64,000 bases of DNA from [Phialemoniopsis] sp. UDSM-2020 (taxonomy: Eukaryota > Ascomycota > Sordariomycetes > Thyridiales > Thyridiaceae): the NCBI GenBank assembly GCA_018873225.1, contig JAEILZ010000002.1, positions 2,046,001-2,110,000 of the forward strand, written 5' to 3'. Under the pieces are notes generated by a model that was not told the DNA's origin, ran no database searches, and was given only the letters and a program-made list of their open reading frames with translations. Positions 31,451 through 43,115 of the stretch are shown one piece after another. The stretch's first letter is position 1; each line of letters begins with the position of its first letter. The position numbers and the translations under genes are program-made.

Positions 31451-32712
31451 TTTGAATGAGTGAAGGATGAAAATTCGATCAACGAATGTTTATATATGAA
31501 ATAGTACAATGAAGGTAGCGCGCAGCGCAGGTCGAAGAAACAGATATTCAAAGAGAATGGACGAGGAACTGGGGTTGAGGCAAGATCAATTCTCAATCAC
31601 GCCAACCCGGATCGCTCGCGGACTATTTATGCCCTCTGGACGCCGCGGCGATTCTTGGTACGCATGCAATCGCTGGACAGGTGTCGGCGAAGATCTTTTC
31701 GATTTTGGCAGTTTCTGACGCGAGCCCGTCTGGATGAAACGTCAGATCAGACGAAGGCAGATCGGGTGCCGCAGTTGCTGTCGCAGATCCGGCGCATGGT
31801 CCACACGGCGACCACACAACAGAATGGCTTGCCCATATCCTTGGCCAGCAGTTAGAACGTAAGCGATGTCTCAGTCATGTGCGAGCCAGCCATTGAGGCT
31901 CTTGTCATGTTTTTGCGTGGCGACTATGCGTGCGCGCTCGGTTTGCTGGGCGCCTGGGCGGAGATACCCTTGCTTTGAAGATCGGCTACGAGATCCGACG
32001 CGGTGTGACTGGAATAGATTGGCGGCCTCGAAAGTCGGCAGAACTTCAATCCAACGGATTGCCAATGACGAAAGAAATGTCGGGAGCTATTTTTGTTCTT
32101 CTCTTCACCACTCATGCCGCTTCTTGGCGATGCCTGCACATCAATGAAAACAGCGAAACTAGTCGTTTGAGCCGGGCATGCTTCAGGACGTCACTGGAAT
32201 CGCGGGATATGTAGGTAGGTATTTGAATTCCGCTCTTCTGCGATACGACTCAAGACTGGAGGCATCCCACGAATCCATGATTGAGGCTAGGAACAGCTCC
32301 CCATTTGTAGAATGATCGAGGTTGACGATTATCTACGTAAATGTGATTGACTGGCACGGCCCCTGTAGCGGAGGTCGGTCTTGATGAGGCCGACCGATCG
32401 GGGTCGACCAGTCATCATCAGTGGCCATGTAGTTACAGGGGTCTAGACCCAGAGTGGGGCATCGTCATTTCAATCACAGGCAGCGACAACTTTGCACGAG
32501 GGTCTCACAATGACGAAGCTACTACTTCACGCTGCATCGCCGTTCACCTCGACGGCGCACTTGCAACAGCTCATATTCTCGCAAGTCAATCACGGTTGCT
32601 CATGAGCCCTTCTCATTAGGTTCATAGAAGGCTTCCCGCGGCCAAGCGCCATCAGCCCGTTCAGCCCCCAGGCCCACCCCCTTTTTGCATCCGCGCCTCG
32701 TGCCCATCCATC
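31451..32712. other. Intergenic, nested short inverted repeats near its end
   Basis: 1.26 kb with no gene I can support; small open frames here lack family features. Around 32348-32414 are inverted arms TGACTGG (32348-32354) and CCAGTCA (32408-32414), enclosing a GGTCGG/CCGACC pair. This could form a hairpin. Confidence 0.4.
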
Positions 32713-33480
32713 ATGACGGCCCCACGCTGCCAAGGCAATCCGACCTTCAATGAAGTGTACGGAGGCGCCTACTCCGAGTGGCCCAAGCACATACCCGGCT
32801 TAATCTGCAAGACGCCGCCCGTCGGACGCGGTCGAGCAGCGCGTTTCGCCCAATGCTGCTCCGGCCCTCTCTACAACATCACGCACTTCACTGACCCTTC
32901 GGACCCGGCATACCCGGTCTCTTGTGCCGCCTTCTGCCAAGTGGACCCCAAGCTGAGTGAAAACAGCGGCGATCGATACCCCTATGGTTGGTCCGAGCAC
33001 TTTATGTGCCTGACCAATGGCGGGGAAGAGCCCTCCGAATGGGAGGTCGCCTGTGCCACAAACACCGTGTCGGGCATGTCGTTCCCGACCAGCTACGAGA
33101 GCACGATCAAGGGCCCATGGCAAACCAAGAGCTACTACCGCCCATCGGACGCGCATGACTATATAACGGTGGATCCGAACAGCCCAACGACAGAGCCTGC
33201 GACTACAACCTCCAGTCGAAGCAGCCGAAAGAGTACGCCGTCGACGGGTGATCAATCAAACAGGCAGACCTCGACTCCAGTGCAGACCACTTCCACTTCT
33301 TCATCCACCACAGGCCCTGTAACCACGGGGACTGCTCGCCAATCAACCCAAGCCACCACTTCCACAACCTCGGCAACGACAGGGACTTCAAGTGCAAGGA
33401 GCAGTGCCTCCAAGTCATCCATCTCCAAGGGCCTTGTCCTGGCGTGCGGGTTGATGTTGTCGACCATGATATATCTTTAA
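32713..33480 (+). CDS. Conserved fungal hypothetical protein with Ser/Thr-rich stalk and GPI-like C-terminus
   Basis: I do not recognise a named family. Single exon, 255 aa, starting MTAPRCQGNPTFNEVYGG. Residues 1-150 form a cysteine-containing globular part (CCSGPLYN, CAAFCQVD, HFMCL, VACATN) rich in aromatic residues. Residues about 155-235 are Ser/Thr-rich and probably O-glycosylated. The end is a Ser-rich stretch followed by the hydrophobic tail GLVLACGLMLSTMIYL, like a GPI-anchor signal. Oddly, no signal peptide precedes the first Met and I find no upstream exon supplying one. Either the true start is missed, or the protein enters the secretory pathway by another route. Confidence 0.65.
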   Translation: MTAPRCQGNPTFNEVYGGAYSEWPKHIPGLICKTPPVGRGRAARFAQCCSGPLYNITHFTDPSDPAYPVSCAAFCQVDPKLSENSGDRYPYGWSEHFMCLTNGGEEPSEWEVACATNTVSGMSFPTSYESTIKGPWQTKSYYRPSDAHDYITVDPNSPTTEPATTTSSRSSRKSTPSTGDQSNRQTSTPVQTTSTSSSTTGPVTTGTARQSTQATTSTTSATTGTSSARSSASKSSISKGLVLACGLMLSTMIYL

Positions 33481-34124
33481 CTCATCACCGTTTTTCTTTG
33501 TGTATCACCAAATCAGATAGCACACACAGATTTTACAGCTGGTCGTTGGCCTTGGACTTCGTGAAGAAATCATCTTGTGGCCCCAAGCCCTGAAAGTCAA
33601 GCGGCGCTCAAACGCCTCAAAAATCGAGTCTAGAGATAATTCGACTCAATGGTCATAGTCGGAGGGCACAAAGGCGGATAATGGCGATAAAAGCCGGGAG
33701 GTCAGCTAGGAAGGCGATGTTGGACCCGGATAATTGAAAGTTAAGGTGGTAGATGCAACACCCCCCCTCAGGCTCCAGAACTAATGATACCCGTGACTGT
33801 GGCCGACGAAGAAGCCGACTTGAATTGAGTGTAGTCTGGCTGAAAGGAACATGGATGTAACCTGTTTGCGCTGGGCCTGAATGAAAGAGAATGGCTGGGA
33901 TGAGTTCACAACCGATTTCGGAAGCCTTCTCTACCACATCTACCTGGGAACGATGAACCACGCTTCTGCAATCAATACGATGCTGGTGCACTGATCGAAG
34001 CCGTCTCTTCACATAGAACCTGTTTTCGTGATTTGTTTATGGGACGGCCAGTAGGAGCCAGCAGCTTGAAATATTGGACTCAACTATAGACAGGCTATAC
34101 CTTACTATGCAATAGATTCTCTCG

Positions 34125-34142
34125 AATATATTAACCCCAGAT
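34125..34142 (+). repeat. Direct repeat AATATATTAACCCCAGAT, copy 1
   Basis: Identical over 18 bases to 34231-34248. It may be a duplicated regulatory site or a local duplication; the surrounding sequence is not repeated. Confidence 0.7.
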
Positions 34143-34230
34143 TACATGACTGTTACCTAGCTCCAAACCCGGACACAAGATAAATGCCGATATGGCAAAG
34201 TCGAAGTCACGGTGCAATAAACTTTCACCC

Positions 34231-34248
34231 AATATATTAACCCCAGAT
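34231..34248 (+). repeat. Direct repeat AATATATTAACCCCAGAT, copy 2
   Basis: Second copy, about 130 bp upstream of the DUF1996 ATG. Confidence 0.7.
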
Positions 34249-34374
34249 GCACCCCAGACACGGACCAACTGCCGAGCCGGCTGGCCAGACTTAAAAACCA
34301 GCTTCCTGTGCTGCTCGAGTCCAGCCTCGCCCCAAATCGTATCACGAAGAAGGCCACTGTCCTAGAGCTTCACG

Positions 34375-35444
34375 ATGTTGCGTGTCATCGCCGCCCTCCT
34401 CGTGGGGTCCGCCTCCGCCCTCACTGACATCGAGCATAAGCCTTTCATGCGCAAGAACATAGACCCCATCGTTTTCCCAGGTCAATATGTATCTCACATG
34501 CACTCATTCTACGGCTCTGATGCAGTCACCAAAGACCTACCGACGACGGCACAACTCCAGAAAGGTTGTCCCTCGGGCGAGAATCCCAACGATCTTTCCG
34601 TCTACTGTAAGTCTTGTCCCGAGAACTCGTATCCCCTTACCCGGTAACGTATATGAACGTCGCATCTTCTTCAAGGGGCACCGACTCTTTACTACGTGAA
34701 CGGCGACACGTACACCGAGATCTACCCGGCCACCTTCAAGACGTACTACGAGCAGATCGACCACGCCGAGATCCCCTTCCCCAACGACTTTGTCGCCGTG
34801 GCCGGCAACGCGTCGGCCAAGTCGCAGTCCGACATCGACGAGAAGATCACGGCGCTGACCTGGTGGTGCGACGGCAACGGGCCCGAGGACCGCAACTCGC
34901 GCCCGCGCGCCGCCTTCCCGCGGTCGACCTGCAGCGCGCACATGCAGGCCATCCTGCGCTTCCCGGACTGCGTCGACCCCAACAAGATCTCCGACTACAC
35001 GTACGCCGCGGCCCACGGCGGGGGCTGCCCGGCCGGCATGAAACGGATGCCGTCGCTGCGCTTCTCGGTGCGCTACGACACTCGCAAAGCGATCCCGCAG
35101 GGCTGGAAGGGGGTGCCGCCGTTCAAGTTGGCTTGTGGAGAGGTAAGACAAACTGATGACGAGAACAAGCGAGTGTCCTGCGTACATCTAGGCTAGAGCT
35201 GACACTGTTTCAGATCGGTGACGGATACTGCTTCCATGGAGACTTCATCAACGGGTGGTTCGAGGACTCAGCCAAGGAGATGCTCAAGGCCAAAGGACAG
35301 TCTTTCATGAGGATCGATGGGGCTCATGGCAACGGAAAAATCCCTTTCAACCGGGCTTGCAAGCCCAAGGATGCGGACCCGGATAATGGGACCAGTGACT
35401 ATCACAAGAGTGTGGAGATGATGGGCCACCATATGAAGCGTTAG
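34375..35444 (+). CDS. DUF1996 secreted protein
   Basis: Fungal-specific secreted family of unknown biochemical role. Exons 34375-34606, 34676-35142 and 35214-35444 give 309 aa. A short signal peptide (MLRVIAALLVGSASA) is followed by the family motifs PIVFPGQYVSHMHSFYGSDAV, WAPTLYYVNG (formed across intron 1), WWCDGNG, CSAHMQAILRFPDCVD and GDGYCFHGDFINGW (after intron 2). Conserved His residues in SHMHSF and HGDF suggest a metal or catalytic site, but no activity is established to my knowledge. It ends HHMKR. The exon 2 region is strikingly GC-rich at third positions compared with its flanks. Confidence 0.9.
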
Positions 35445-35768
35445 CCATAGCCAACCGCTTGTATCGAGAAGCAGTCATGAGTCCTTGATCTTTGGCAATC
35501 TACATTTCTCCCAAGTGCTCTTCTTTCGCAGATAGCTTTGTTCTTGATACTTTTTCCTATTGCCAAGCTCCACATTGCCGATCACGACCGTTGTGCTGAC
35601 TGTAGCCGATGTTCCGGACGCGGGGTCTGCATTGGGGCGCAGCATCGCACAAAGTGAAAAGAAGATGTCCCTCGCCTATTTAAACGTGCATGCGGGGCCC
35701 CGAGCTTTCCTAACTCGAAAGAAGAAGGAAGATTCATATCTCATCACAAAGGATCCTCATCCATCACC
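35445..35768 (+). other. Intergenic
   Basis: 324 bp: DUF1996 3' flank and the promoter of the EthD gene. A TATA-like ctatttaaac lies near 35676, about 90 bp before the ATG. Nothing else seen. Confidence 0.5.
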
Positions 35769-36185
35769 ATGCAGCTCGGGTCAGGGTTGACGCTCACCAC
35801 GTGCGGGTTTCAGCTGCTCATGTTTGGCGGCCGGAAGGAGGGCATCACCCCGGAGCAGTACCGCGACCATTACGAAAACGTCCACATCCCCCTCATGAGG
35901 AATCTGACGGGGGATACATTTCCTCTGACCCACACGCGCCACTACGTCAAGCGAGACGGACCGCCGGACTTCCCTGCGGTTATCCTGGCAGGCGATCAAG
36001 CCGACTTCAACTACGACGCATTGGCGGTCCTCACGTATCGGGACAAGGCGCATTTTGACGCCAACTGGGCCTTCTTTGAGGATGAGGAGACTGCAAAGAT
36101 CATCAAGGAGGACGAATCCAAGTTCTCAGCTTGGACCAAGGGTGTGTTCATTGGGCCGACGATCACAACCGACACAAGAGCTTGA
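35769..36185 (+). CDS. EthD-domain protein
   Basis: Small ferredoxin-like dimeric alpha+beta barrel. Fungal EthD proteins act as dehydratases or decarboxylases in polyketide or aromatic metabolism. Single exon, 138 aa, starting MQLGSGLTLTT. The domain covers about residues 14-120: LLMFGGRKEGITPEQYRDHYENVHIPLM contains the typical GxxxExFxxYwxxxHxP-like signature, and YDALAVLTYRDKAHFDANW matches the second strand-helix unit. No signal peptide. No polyketide synthase is in the window, so the substrate cannot be guessed. It precedes the dipeptidase on the same strand. Confidence 0.82.
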   Translation: MQLGSGLTLTTCGFQLLMFGGRKEGITPEQYRDHYENVHIPLMRNLTGDTFPLTHTRHYVKRDGPPDFPAVILAGDQADFNYDALAVLTYRDKAHFDANWAFFEDEETAKIIKEDESKFSAWTKGVFIGPTITTDTRA

Positions 36186-36703
36186 GCTGGTTTCCGTGCT
36201 AGGGTGACGGGGAGCAAGTCTAGGAGATTCTTTATCATGGGTTTTGGTGAAGCTGTTTCTAGGTAGTAGGTCAATACAGGACTCTCGGTCAATCAGTGCA
36301 GGGTCTAGGTGCAGTAGTGTTCAGCCCACTCTGAGCCAATAGTGTGACAACCGGACCAAGCACCGGGTCACTCAGTCTACCAGCATCTTGGTCAGTCCCT
36401 GCATAATCATGTTCCTGTCACAATCCCAAGGAAGTGACGCACTTAGTGACCTCCGCAATGTCGAGGTGTGGAGAGTGCCCCGATAAGGTGTTGTGGGGCC
36501 GAGCGGATGGGCCGGGTTCTGAGAACGGCTGAGCCGACATCTCGTTACGGGGGGCTTGCAAGCAGCCGGCCAGCAGGACGACGACTTCTTGCCGTTTCAT
36601 GAATACGCGATATATAATCAGGCCACATCGAATCTTTCGTATCTGGAGTATCTACCATCCCTGGCGTTACAAACCTATCCGCAAGATTCCCGACGATAAC
36701 AAG
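36186..36703 (+). other. Intergenic
   Basis: 518 bp with the promoter of the dipeptidase. An imperfect inverted repeat (GTGACAACCGG with CCGGGTCAC) lies near 36343-36371 and a TATA-like tatataat near 36609. No gene. Confidence 0.45.
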
Positions 36704-38079
36704 ATGGGGTCTCTTGCACTGCCCGAAGAAGCAGACCATCCATACCAGTCACTGACCATTGATGAGAGAGTCAAGCGTGTGCTCCGTGACACCCCTCTGT
36801 TCGATGGACACAATGATCTTCCTCAACAGCCTCGCTGTGTCACACATGGCAAAATCTACAACCAGCCGCGGTTCGACTTTGAAAAGGGGTTTGAGAGGGG
36901 CATGACGGATATCCCTAGACTCCGGCAAGGTGAGAACTTGGCCCTCAGGTTTTACAGACGAAAGTCCCTGGGCTGATGATACTTTGTGTTCAAGGTGCTG
37001 TTGGCGCCCAGTTCTGGTCCATCTGCGTGCCCTGCCTGCGTTCGGCCGAGGACTTCACGACACCGGAATACAGCGACATGGCTCGAGACGCGATCGAACA
37101 GCTGGACTTGACCACACGGCTCATTGAGCTATACCCGCATGTCTTTGAGCTCGTTCGCGAGCCGGAAGATGTGAAGCGCGTATACGCTCAAGGCCGCATC
37201 GCGTGCTCAATCGGCATCGAAGGTCTCCACATGGCCGGCAACTCTATTGGCATCCTCCGCGCATTCTACAAGCTCGGCGCCCGGTATTGCACTCTGACCC
37301 ACAATGTCAACAACTGCTTCGCAGACTCCTCGCAGTCCGTCTCGGGGCCTGTCCATGGTGGATTGTCCTCCCTCGGTCGATCTTGTATCAAGGAGATGAA
37401 CCGACTGGGCATGATTGTGGATGCGTCGCATGTGACCATGGAGTGTGCGAGACAGGTTCTGGACCTAACACGAGCCCCCGTCATGTTCTCTCACAGCAAC
37501 GCCTTGTCTGTCTTTGATCACCCGCGCAATGTGTCGGATGACGTCCTCGATAGAATTCCTCAGAACAATGGGATAATCATGGTGACGTTTGTGCCGGAGC
37601 ATGTTGCCACCAACCGTCGCGATGCGACCATGGACCATGTTCTAGACCATCTGTTCTATATCGCGGGACGTATTGGGTGGGACCACGTGGGCCTGGGCTC
37701 GGATTTCGACGGCATCGCGACTCGCATCCCGGGTCTAGATGACGTACGCTGCTACCCGAACCTGCTCAAGGCAATCTTAGACCGTGGAGCTACCGAGGAG
37801 CAGCTCGCCAAGGTGGCGGGCGAGAACATGTTGCGAGTGTGGAGAGATGTCGTCAAGACCCGTGAGCAGATGAAGAAAGAAGGCGTCTTGCCAGTCGAGG
37901 ATGTCTGGGAGGGAAGACAGTGGTGGCGGTTCGATGGCAAATATCAAATGCCTGATCCAGATCCGGAGGACAAGCTGGGATATGATGTGAGTATCTACCT
38001 CTTCCATTGAACACAAATATTCACGCTAATGATAATCTCTTCGCAGTTCTTCGGCGTTCCCAAACCCGATGATGCTTGA
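36704..38079 (+). CDS. Membrane-dipeptidase-like zinc peptidase (family M19)
   Basis: Hydrolyses dipeptides, including ones with D-residues or dehydropeptides in related enzymes. Exons 36704-36929, 36995-37986 and 38047-38079 give 416 aa, starting MGSLALPEEAD. Zinc-site regions: FDGHNDLPQQ (His-x-Asp), IGIEGLHM (bridging Glu), YCTLTHNVNN and MFSHSNALSVFDHPRN (His ligands) and VGLGSDFDGI (Asp). The 33-nt last exon encodes FFGVPKPDDA. No signal peptide or transmembrane segment, so it should be cytosolic, unlike the mammalian renal enzyme. The start chosen excludes an upstream Arg-rich extension. Confidence 0.92.
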
Positions 38080-38143
38080 AGAAGTCCTATCCATTGAAAG
38101 AAGTACATTGGTCCATCTGTAATACATGATTGGTTTTTTAACG

Positions 38144-40087
38144 CTAGACTGGAGGTGACGTTAGGTCAGGAAGAGGCTCCTGGCCATCAAGCAAAGTCAT
38201 ATACTCGCTCCACCCAAAAGGAACTTGTGCAGAACTGCCCGTGGAGAAGTTATCTGCGTCGTCGAACAGACAGGGATCCATCGAGGTCATCTGAGCCTGT
38301 AAGCTCATGTGACTCCACAGATTGCGAATATGGAGTTGCGATTGTAGCCGTCGTAAGGCAGAAGGTTCCGATATCGTAAACATGATGTGACGAATCTTTT
38401 CAAAAAGCCGAGGAGAAACATTGCTTGGTTCCGGTAATCCGACAGATCCCGTTCCTTGTTCAGTCACTGAAGATAAGTCCAATCCAACGTCTTGGCCCAG
38501 GTCGATGCCATTTCCATCAACGCCAGTATTGTAAGCCGTTGCGTACAGAGCATTGATGAGTTCCACACTTTCGATCCATGAGGCAGCGATTGGCCATGTC
38601 TTCTGCCATGAGCGCAGGATCTCGACAAGTGATGACACTTTCTGAGCTAGGTCCTCCGTGGATCCCTCCACCAGCTGAGACCTCGAGTGATAGCTCCAGA
38701 GCTGAACGCAGGCCGAGCTCAGGATAGCAGCGCCAGAAAATGGCGATCGAAGCGAATCTCTGTCTCGGTCATCTCCTTGATGCAATGAACAGGCCATCTC
38801 TGCCACAACGTTTGCGTGGTAGTAGCATGTAGCTGCAACTTCCTGACGTGAAGTGTCTGGTGAACCAGATGCAATGAAGTCATGTGCCTGGGGCAGATGA
38901 GCTTGTTGGAGAGTGCACAAGGCATGATTGATGACCATGTGCAATGACACGAAGAGGTTCCCCTCCCCAAGCAGGCAAAACGTCCGATAGTTCGTCATCG
39001 ACCATGTCATTCGTGGAGGAAGATAGTTCATCCACTCCAGGACAGCAGTGTGTGCCCTTGAGAACTCGTCCTCGTTCTCGACTAAGCCTTCAGGTGACGA
39101 GTTCCCTACGGTCCCAAACAAGTCAATCAACACACTCCACAAATCCACTGCTTTGAGAAAGAAGGGCAATACTTCGGCATGCTCGAAGACGGGGGCTCGA
39201 AAATCTGCGATGCCCGGCCCTTGGAAAGCCTGGTCAAAGAGAAAGTTTCTCGCTGGACAGGGCAGCTGGATAGAGATATGCTTGGTCCTGAAAACTTGCG
39301 GACGAGCGGTCAGAAAGCAGAGCATGCGGTCCATGATGAAACAGGTCCACAATGCTCTCCGCCTTGTTTCCTGTTCTCTCACAGGACGGTTGTGAAAATA
39401 CTCCTTTCCAAGCCGCATCTCCTGAGCCATGCGGATAGCCAGTCCTGTGTACATCCACGCTCCCGTGATGCTTCGGCAGTAGAGTTCTCGAAGGCTGAGA
39501 ATAACATTCGCCTGTACTGATGACAGAGTTGGCTGATCAGATGAGTCTCTCGAGTACCCGTGAGCGGTCTTGGCCAGTCTTTGTGACAATTGCGCTGCGT
39601 CTTCGCCATTGAAGACATTGACGACGTCGTCCTCCGAGATATGGATGGCAGCAAGCGAGCAGATTGCGAAGAGTAGGAAGGGCTGTTGTGACAGTATAGG
39701 AGTCGTCTCAAATCTTGGCTGGTGTATGCTTTGCCGTATGAAACCCAGGTGTGCAGTGCTGAAGAAGATGTTCAAGAGGACCCTTGCATGATGCTCTGGA
39801 ATACCAGCAGCGGCTGGTGAGGTGCGTGGAGACTCAGACACGTCGTCTTGGCCACCATCAGAGTCCTCCTCGAGTGCAGGCCATTTACATTTGTCACGGA
39901 CCCGCAGACAATGTCTGCAGCATGGCCTCGCCCCGTTACACTTGACTTTGCGTCTTCGACTAACACAATGATTAGCAGTCAGTGACAAACAAGGAGGACT
40001 GCATGTAGGATATGAAAAAACAAAGGCTCACCATGGAATGCAGGCCATAATGGCCCTTTGGCGTTGTGTTACATCACCTTTGCCCAT
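38144..40087 (-). CDS. Zn2Cys6 transcription factor with fungal-specific TF domain
   Basis: Nuclear regulator. Exons 40087-40032 and 39959-38144 give 623 aa. The splice completes the zinc cluster: MACIPC from exon 1 joins RRRKVKCNGARPCCRHC, ending RVRDKCKWP. The fungal_trans domain shows LREL, GAWMYTGLAIRMAQEMRLG and ETRRRALWTCFIMDRMLCF. The C-terminus GWSEYMTLLDGQEPLPDL is acidic. It overlaps neither neighbour; it is convergent with the dipeptidase and lies 531 bp from the 3' end of an MFS gene. These three could form a small regulated unit, but no shared motif was found. Confidence 0.88.
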
Positions 40088-40618
40088 GTCTGTGAGCACA
40101 ATGTGTCGGTGCGAGAGGTAGCAATCGGTGGGGAGACCTGATTTATCATTGATGTAGATAGAAGTGTATCATCCTCGGATGATAAGGAGGCACATGGGCT
40201 GAACCCCTCTTTTGGAGAATGGGGGTCTAACGGACTAGGGCCAACTTTCGGCTCATGGCTTATGGCTGGTTCTTTAGGTGGCTCCACCAGGACCGAGTCG
40301 ACCGCATAGCGGGCTTATCTCAAAGAATGCTTAAGTCTAGACATGACACTCCAGCTACTACGCACTGGCTGAGCTTATATTGATGAAGTATACTTGAACA
40401 TCAAATTTCCAACTTGAGATCAAAAGTTCTGAGAATAATCAATGCTTCTTCTCGTTTCAATTAACTCAGGAACTCCATACTTCCCACCCAACACTAAACT
40501 TGAAGAAAAATGATCTACCGTTGCTGCTCATCATACAACCCCTTCCATTAATAACCACAGTATCATCACCAAAAAGTCAAAGAGACTTAAATACAAGCCC
40601 TACTGTCTATGTTCGCAT
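40088..40618. other. Intergenic
   Basis: 531 bp: promoter of the Zn2Cys6 gene and 3' flank of the MFS gene. A 72-codon frame here lacks recognisable features; I see nothing else. Confidence 0.45.
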
Positions 40619-42383
40619 TCAAGGTCTGAATCGGAAGCTAGGATCTGCAAAGCCTGCCGCACCTGACGGAGTAGGTGCAGTTACTTCAACCTGTGTCTCA
40701 CTCTGTGCCTTGCGATCACGTCTCTTATTTTCCATTCTCATCCACATAGAGTACGAGCCGGTCAGAAGCATGCAGACTCCGGCACATACGCAATTGGTCT
40801 TGAGCGCCGAGATGTACCGTGGGGCCTCACTAGTGATGAAGACGTTGCTAGCGAGAAGACCAGAAGAGTTGGCTAAAGTACGCTTGGTTAGAGAATATCA
40901 ACCACGTAAGGTTTGCTCGATAACATACTGAGTGACAGTAGTACTCCCATGGTTGCAGCTCTCGCGTTGAGATTGTTCATATTCGAAAGCATCCATGCGG
41001 AATAAAGGACAGAGATTGGATATGCCTATGTTGTAATGATTAGCAAACGAAGACCATCATGGAGATACAGACTGCGTACCCCTATGGTGCAGAGGAAGAT
41101 CGCAAAGTAAGCTACACCCATCTGAGTTGTCATGTCGACGGTCATAAGGAGAATATATCCCACAACGCTCGTGCTCAGAGCTAGAACCATATGGAAGCCA
41201 CGTTCTTGGAAGTGATCCGACGAAAAGCTAATTATCAAGAGTGTACAGGCAGATGTGATGGCGGGGGCTACAGTGTACTATGCAACGTCAGTCGGAGTAC
41301 ATCTTGCGAAGTAATGCCCTAGAACTACATACCAAATTGGTCTTCACAACACTGAACCCGAGTCGCTGGGTCATAATAGCTAGGAAATTCGCGTTCGAGT
41401 TCAGCAGTGTTCCGTAAGTAAAGCCAATGATGGCCCGCAGTGGAAAGTGCCACGATTTGAACTCGCTCAGAGCCTCGCTCCAGTTGATTTTAGGTGTGGT
41501 GTTGTGGACCGCATCCATCAACTGATTCATGATACCTGCATCCTTCTCCTCTGCAGTCAGGAAATAGGCCGTCTCAATGCTGCGAGGCAGCACGAAGTAC
41601 GCGATCACGGCGGTCACCAGTGTGATGCCGCCCTCGAGGAGAAAGAGGTAGGACCAGGTGAAGAGACCGTTCTTCCCAGGGAGATGAAAGACCCCATAGG
41701 CGAGAAGACCACCGAATGCGGATGCTGTGATGCTCGAAGCGTAGAAGATGCCGATCCGGAAGGCAATCTGCCTACGCGTGTAGAAGGTCGAGAAATAGAC
41801 CACCGAACTAAGCAACAGGTTTCAGCCTCTGTACAGTTTCTCGTATGTCGTGGGTCAAACTAACCTTGCCACAAAGCCGGACTCAAAGATACCGACGAAC
41901 AGCCGACAAACAATAAGGCTGCCGAAACTCTTGACAGCTGCTGTGCAGATCGATGCTGTGCCGAAGCCTAGCAGCATGAGGGGAATCCCGAATTTTCCAG
42001 AAAACTTCTTGGAAATCAATGTGCCAACCGGTCCAAACAGGATCATAGCAATATAGTAGACTGTCAAGCACATATTGTACTGGTTCTTGTGCAAGCCGAG
42101 ATCGTCCGAAAGGCCAGCTGTTTGTGCATTTCCGAGGTTGGAGCGGTCCAGGGAACTATCAACATGTCAGTCACAGGCGTTCAAGACGGAGACTGAAGGA
42201 CTTTTACTCAAGCAGATATGAAAAAGACACCATTGGAATGATAATAAGGTCGCATTTCAACGTATATCTCTTCAAGGCGGCGGAATCGATGTGCGCTTGA
42301 GCCGCGCCGTGCTCGACAGAGAGGACGCGAGTGGGTGCACCGCCCTGCATTTCGGACTTTTGCATTGACTCAACAGCGGCCAT
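40619..42383 (-). CDS. MFS transporter, ACS (Dal5/allantoate permease-like) family
   Basis: Plasma-membrane symporter for an organic anion or small peptide-like solute. The start is the ATG at 42383 (MAAVESMQKSEMQGG). The N-terminal family pattern IIPMVSFSYLLE, then LDRSNLGNAQTAGLSDDLG, is split by introns. The next exon carries YNMCLTVYYIAMILFGPVGTL, and VCRLFVGIFESGFVASSVVYFSTFYTR crosses a further splice. Later segments include LPGKNGLFTWSYLFLLEGGITLV and NNLNARAATMGVLLSLSNSSG. It ends FRFRP. At least five introns. About 12 membrane segments. Near a dipeptidase and a regulator; substrate unknown. Confidence 0.87.
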
Positions 42384-43115
42384 ATTGTGGAAAAGTTGTC
42401 AAATCTGGTAGCAGTATCGATGAGGTCGACTTGCTAGTCACGGCAAGCAAACAGTCATACTCGTCCATTCTTTATACTTCGTATGTTCGCGATCATGGCA
42501 GTTTGGAGGCGAAACAGACGCACCGGAGAGACCCGTGCTTTCAGCACGGAAAGAGCACGGAGAGTCGTTATCACGCCCACGGTGGAGACGTTTAGGGATG
42601 CTTGCGATAAAGGGGCAGGCTAGTGTGGTCCGGCTTGTCCGTACCCCGTGGACGGCTAGATAAGGAAAGATAGTTGGACCGAGGATAAACGATGAAAAGA
42701 TCGCCCTCGAGAGAGTGGGAACTTCCAGAACCCAGTACTAACTCATTACATCCGTACTTCCTTGTGATTCCCCCGGGTTGGACGTGCATTTGCAGCAAGA
42801 TCTCTCGGGGGTTCCCCGCAAAGCATATCAACAGGTCTCCACCTCCGCATTTCCACTTGACTGGTCGTTCCTCATCTGGCAGTTCGTCATTGTGGCGATT
42901 CCTCCCGAATATGCCCACAACTCAACCATCACATCAGTGCATTTCTTGTAGATTGAGCGAGTTTATTACATCACTACGTTAAGGTTCTCACCCTTTGAGG
43001 GTAAATGCACCAATGCCAGTGCCGAACTTTGCTTCCAATATGACCATTAGACTGAAGTCAACTCGTTCTCTCCAACAATCGCCCGGCAAATGCACAGAAG
43101 ATTGTGTGATCCATC
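42384..43115 (-). other. Intergenic
   Basis: 732 bp with the MFS promoter and the 3' flank of the sugar permease gene. No gene or strong repeat seen. Confidence 0.5.

Larger units (their letters stand above)
33481..34374 (+). promoter_or_regulatory. Upstream region of the DUF1996 gene with an 18-bp direct repeat
   Basis: 894 bp without a gene. Two identical 18-base copies of AATATATTAACCCCAGAT lie at 34125-34142 and 34231-34248, 106 bp apart, the second about 130 bp before the DUF1996 start. Confidence 0.5.

Noticed and set aside
40069..40287. 72-codon minus-strand frame upstream of the Zn2Cys6 gene at 38144-40087
   Set aside because: Different frame from the zinc-cluster exon and no donor joins it convincingly.
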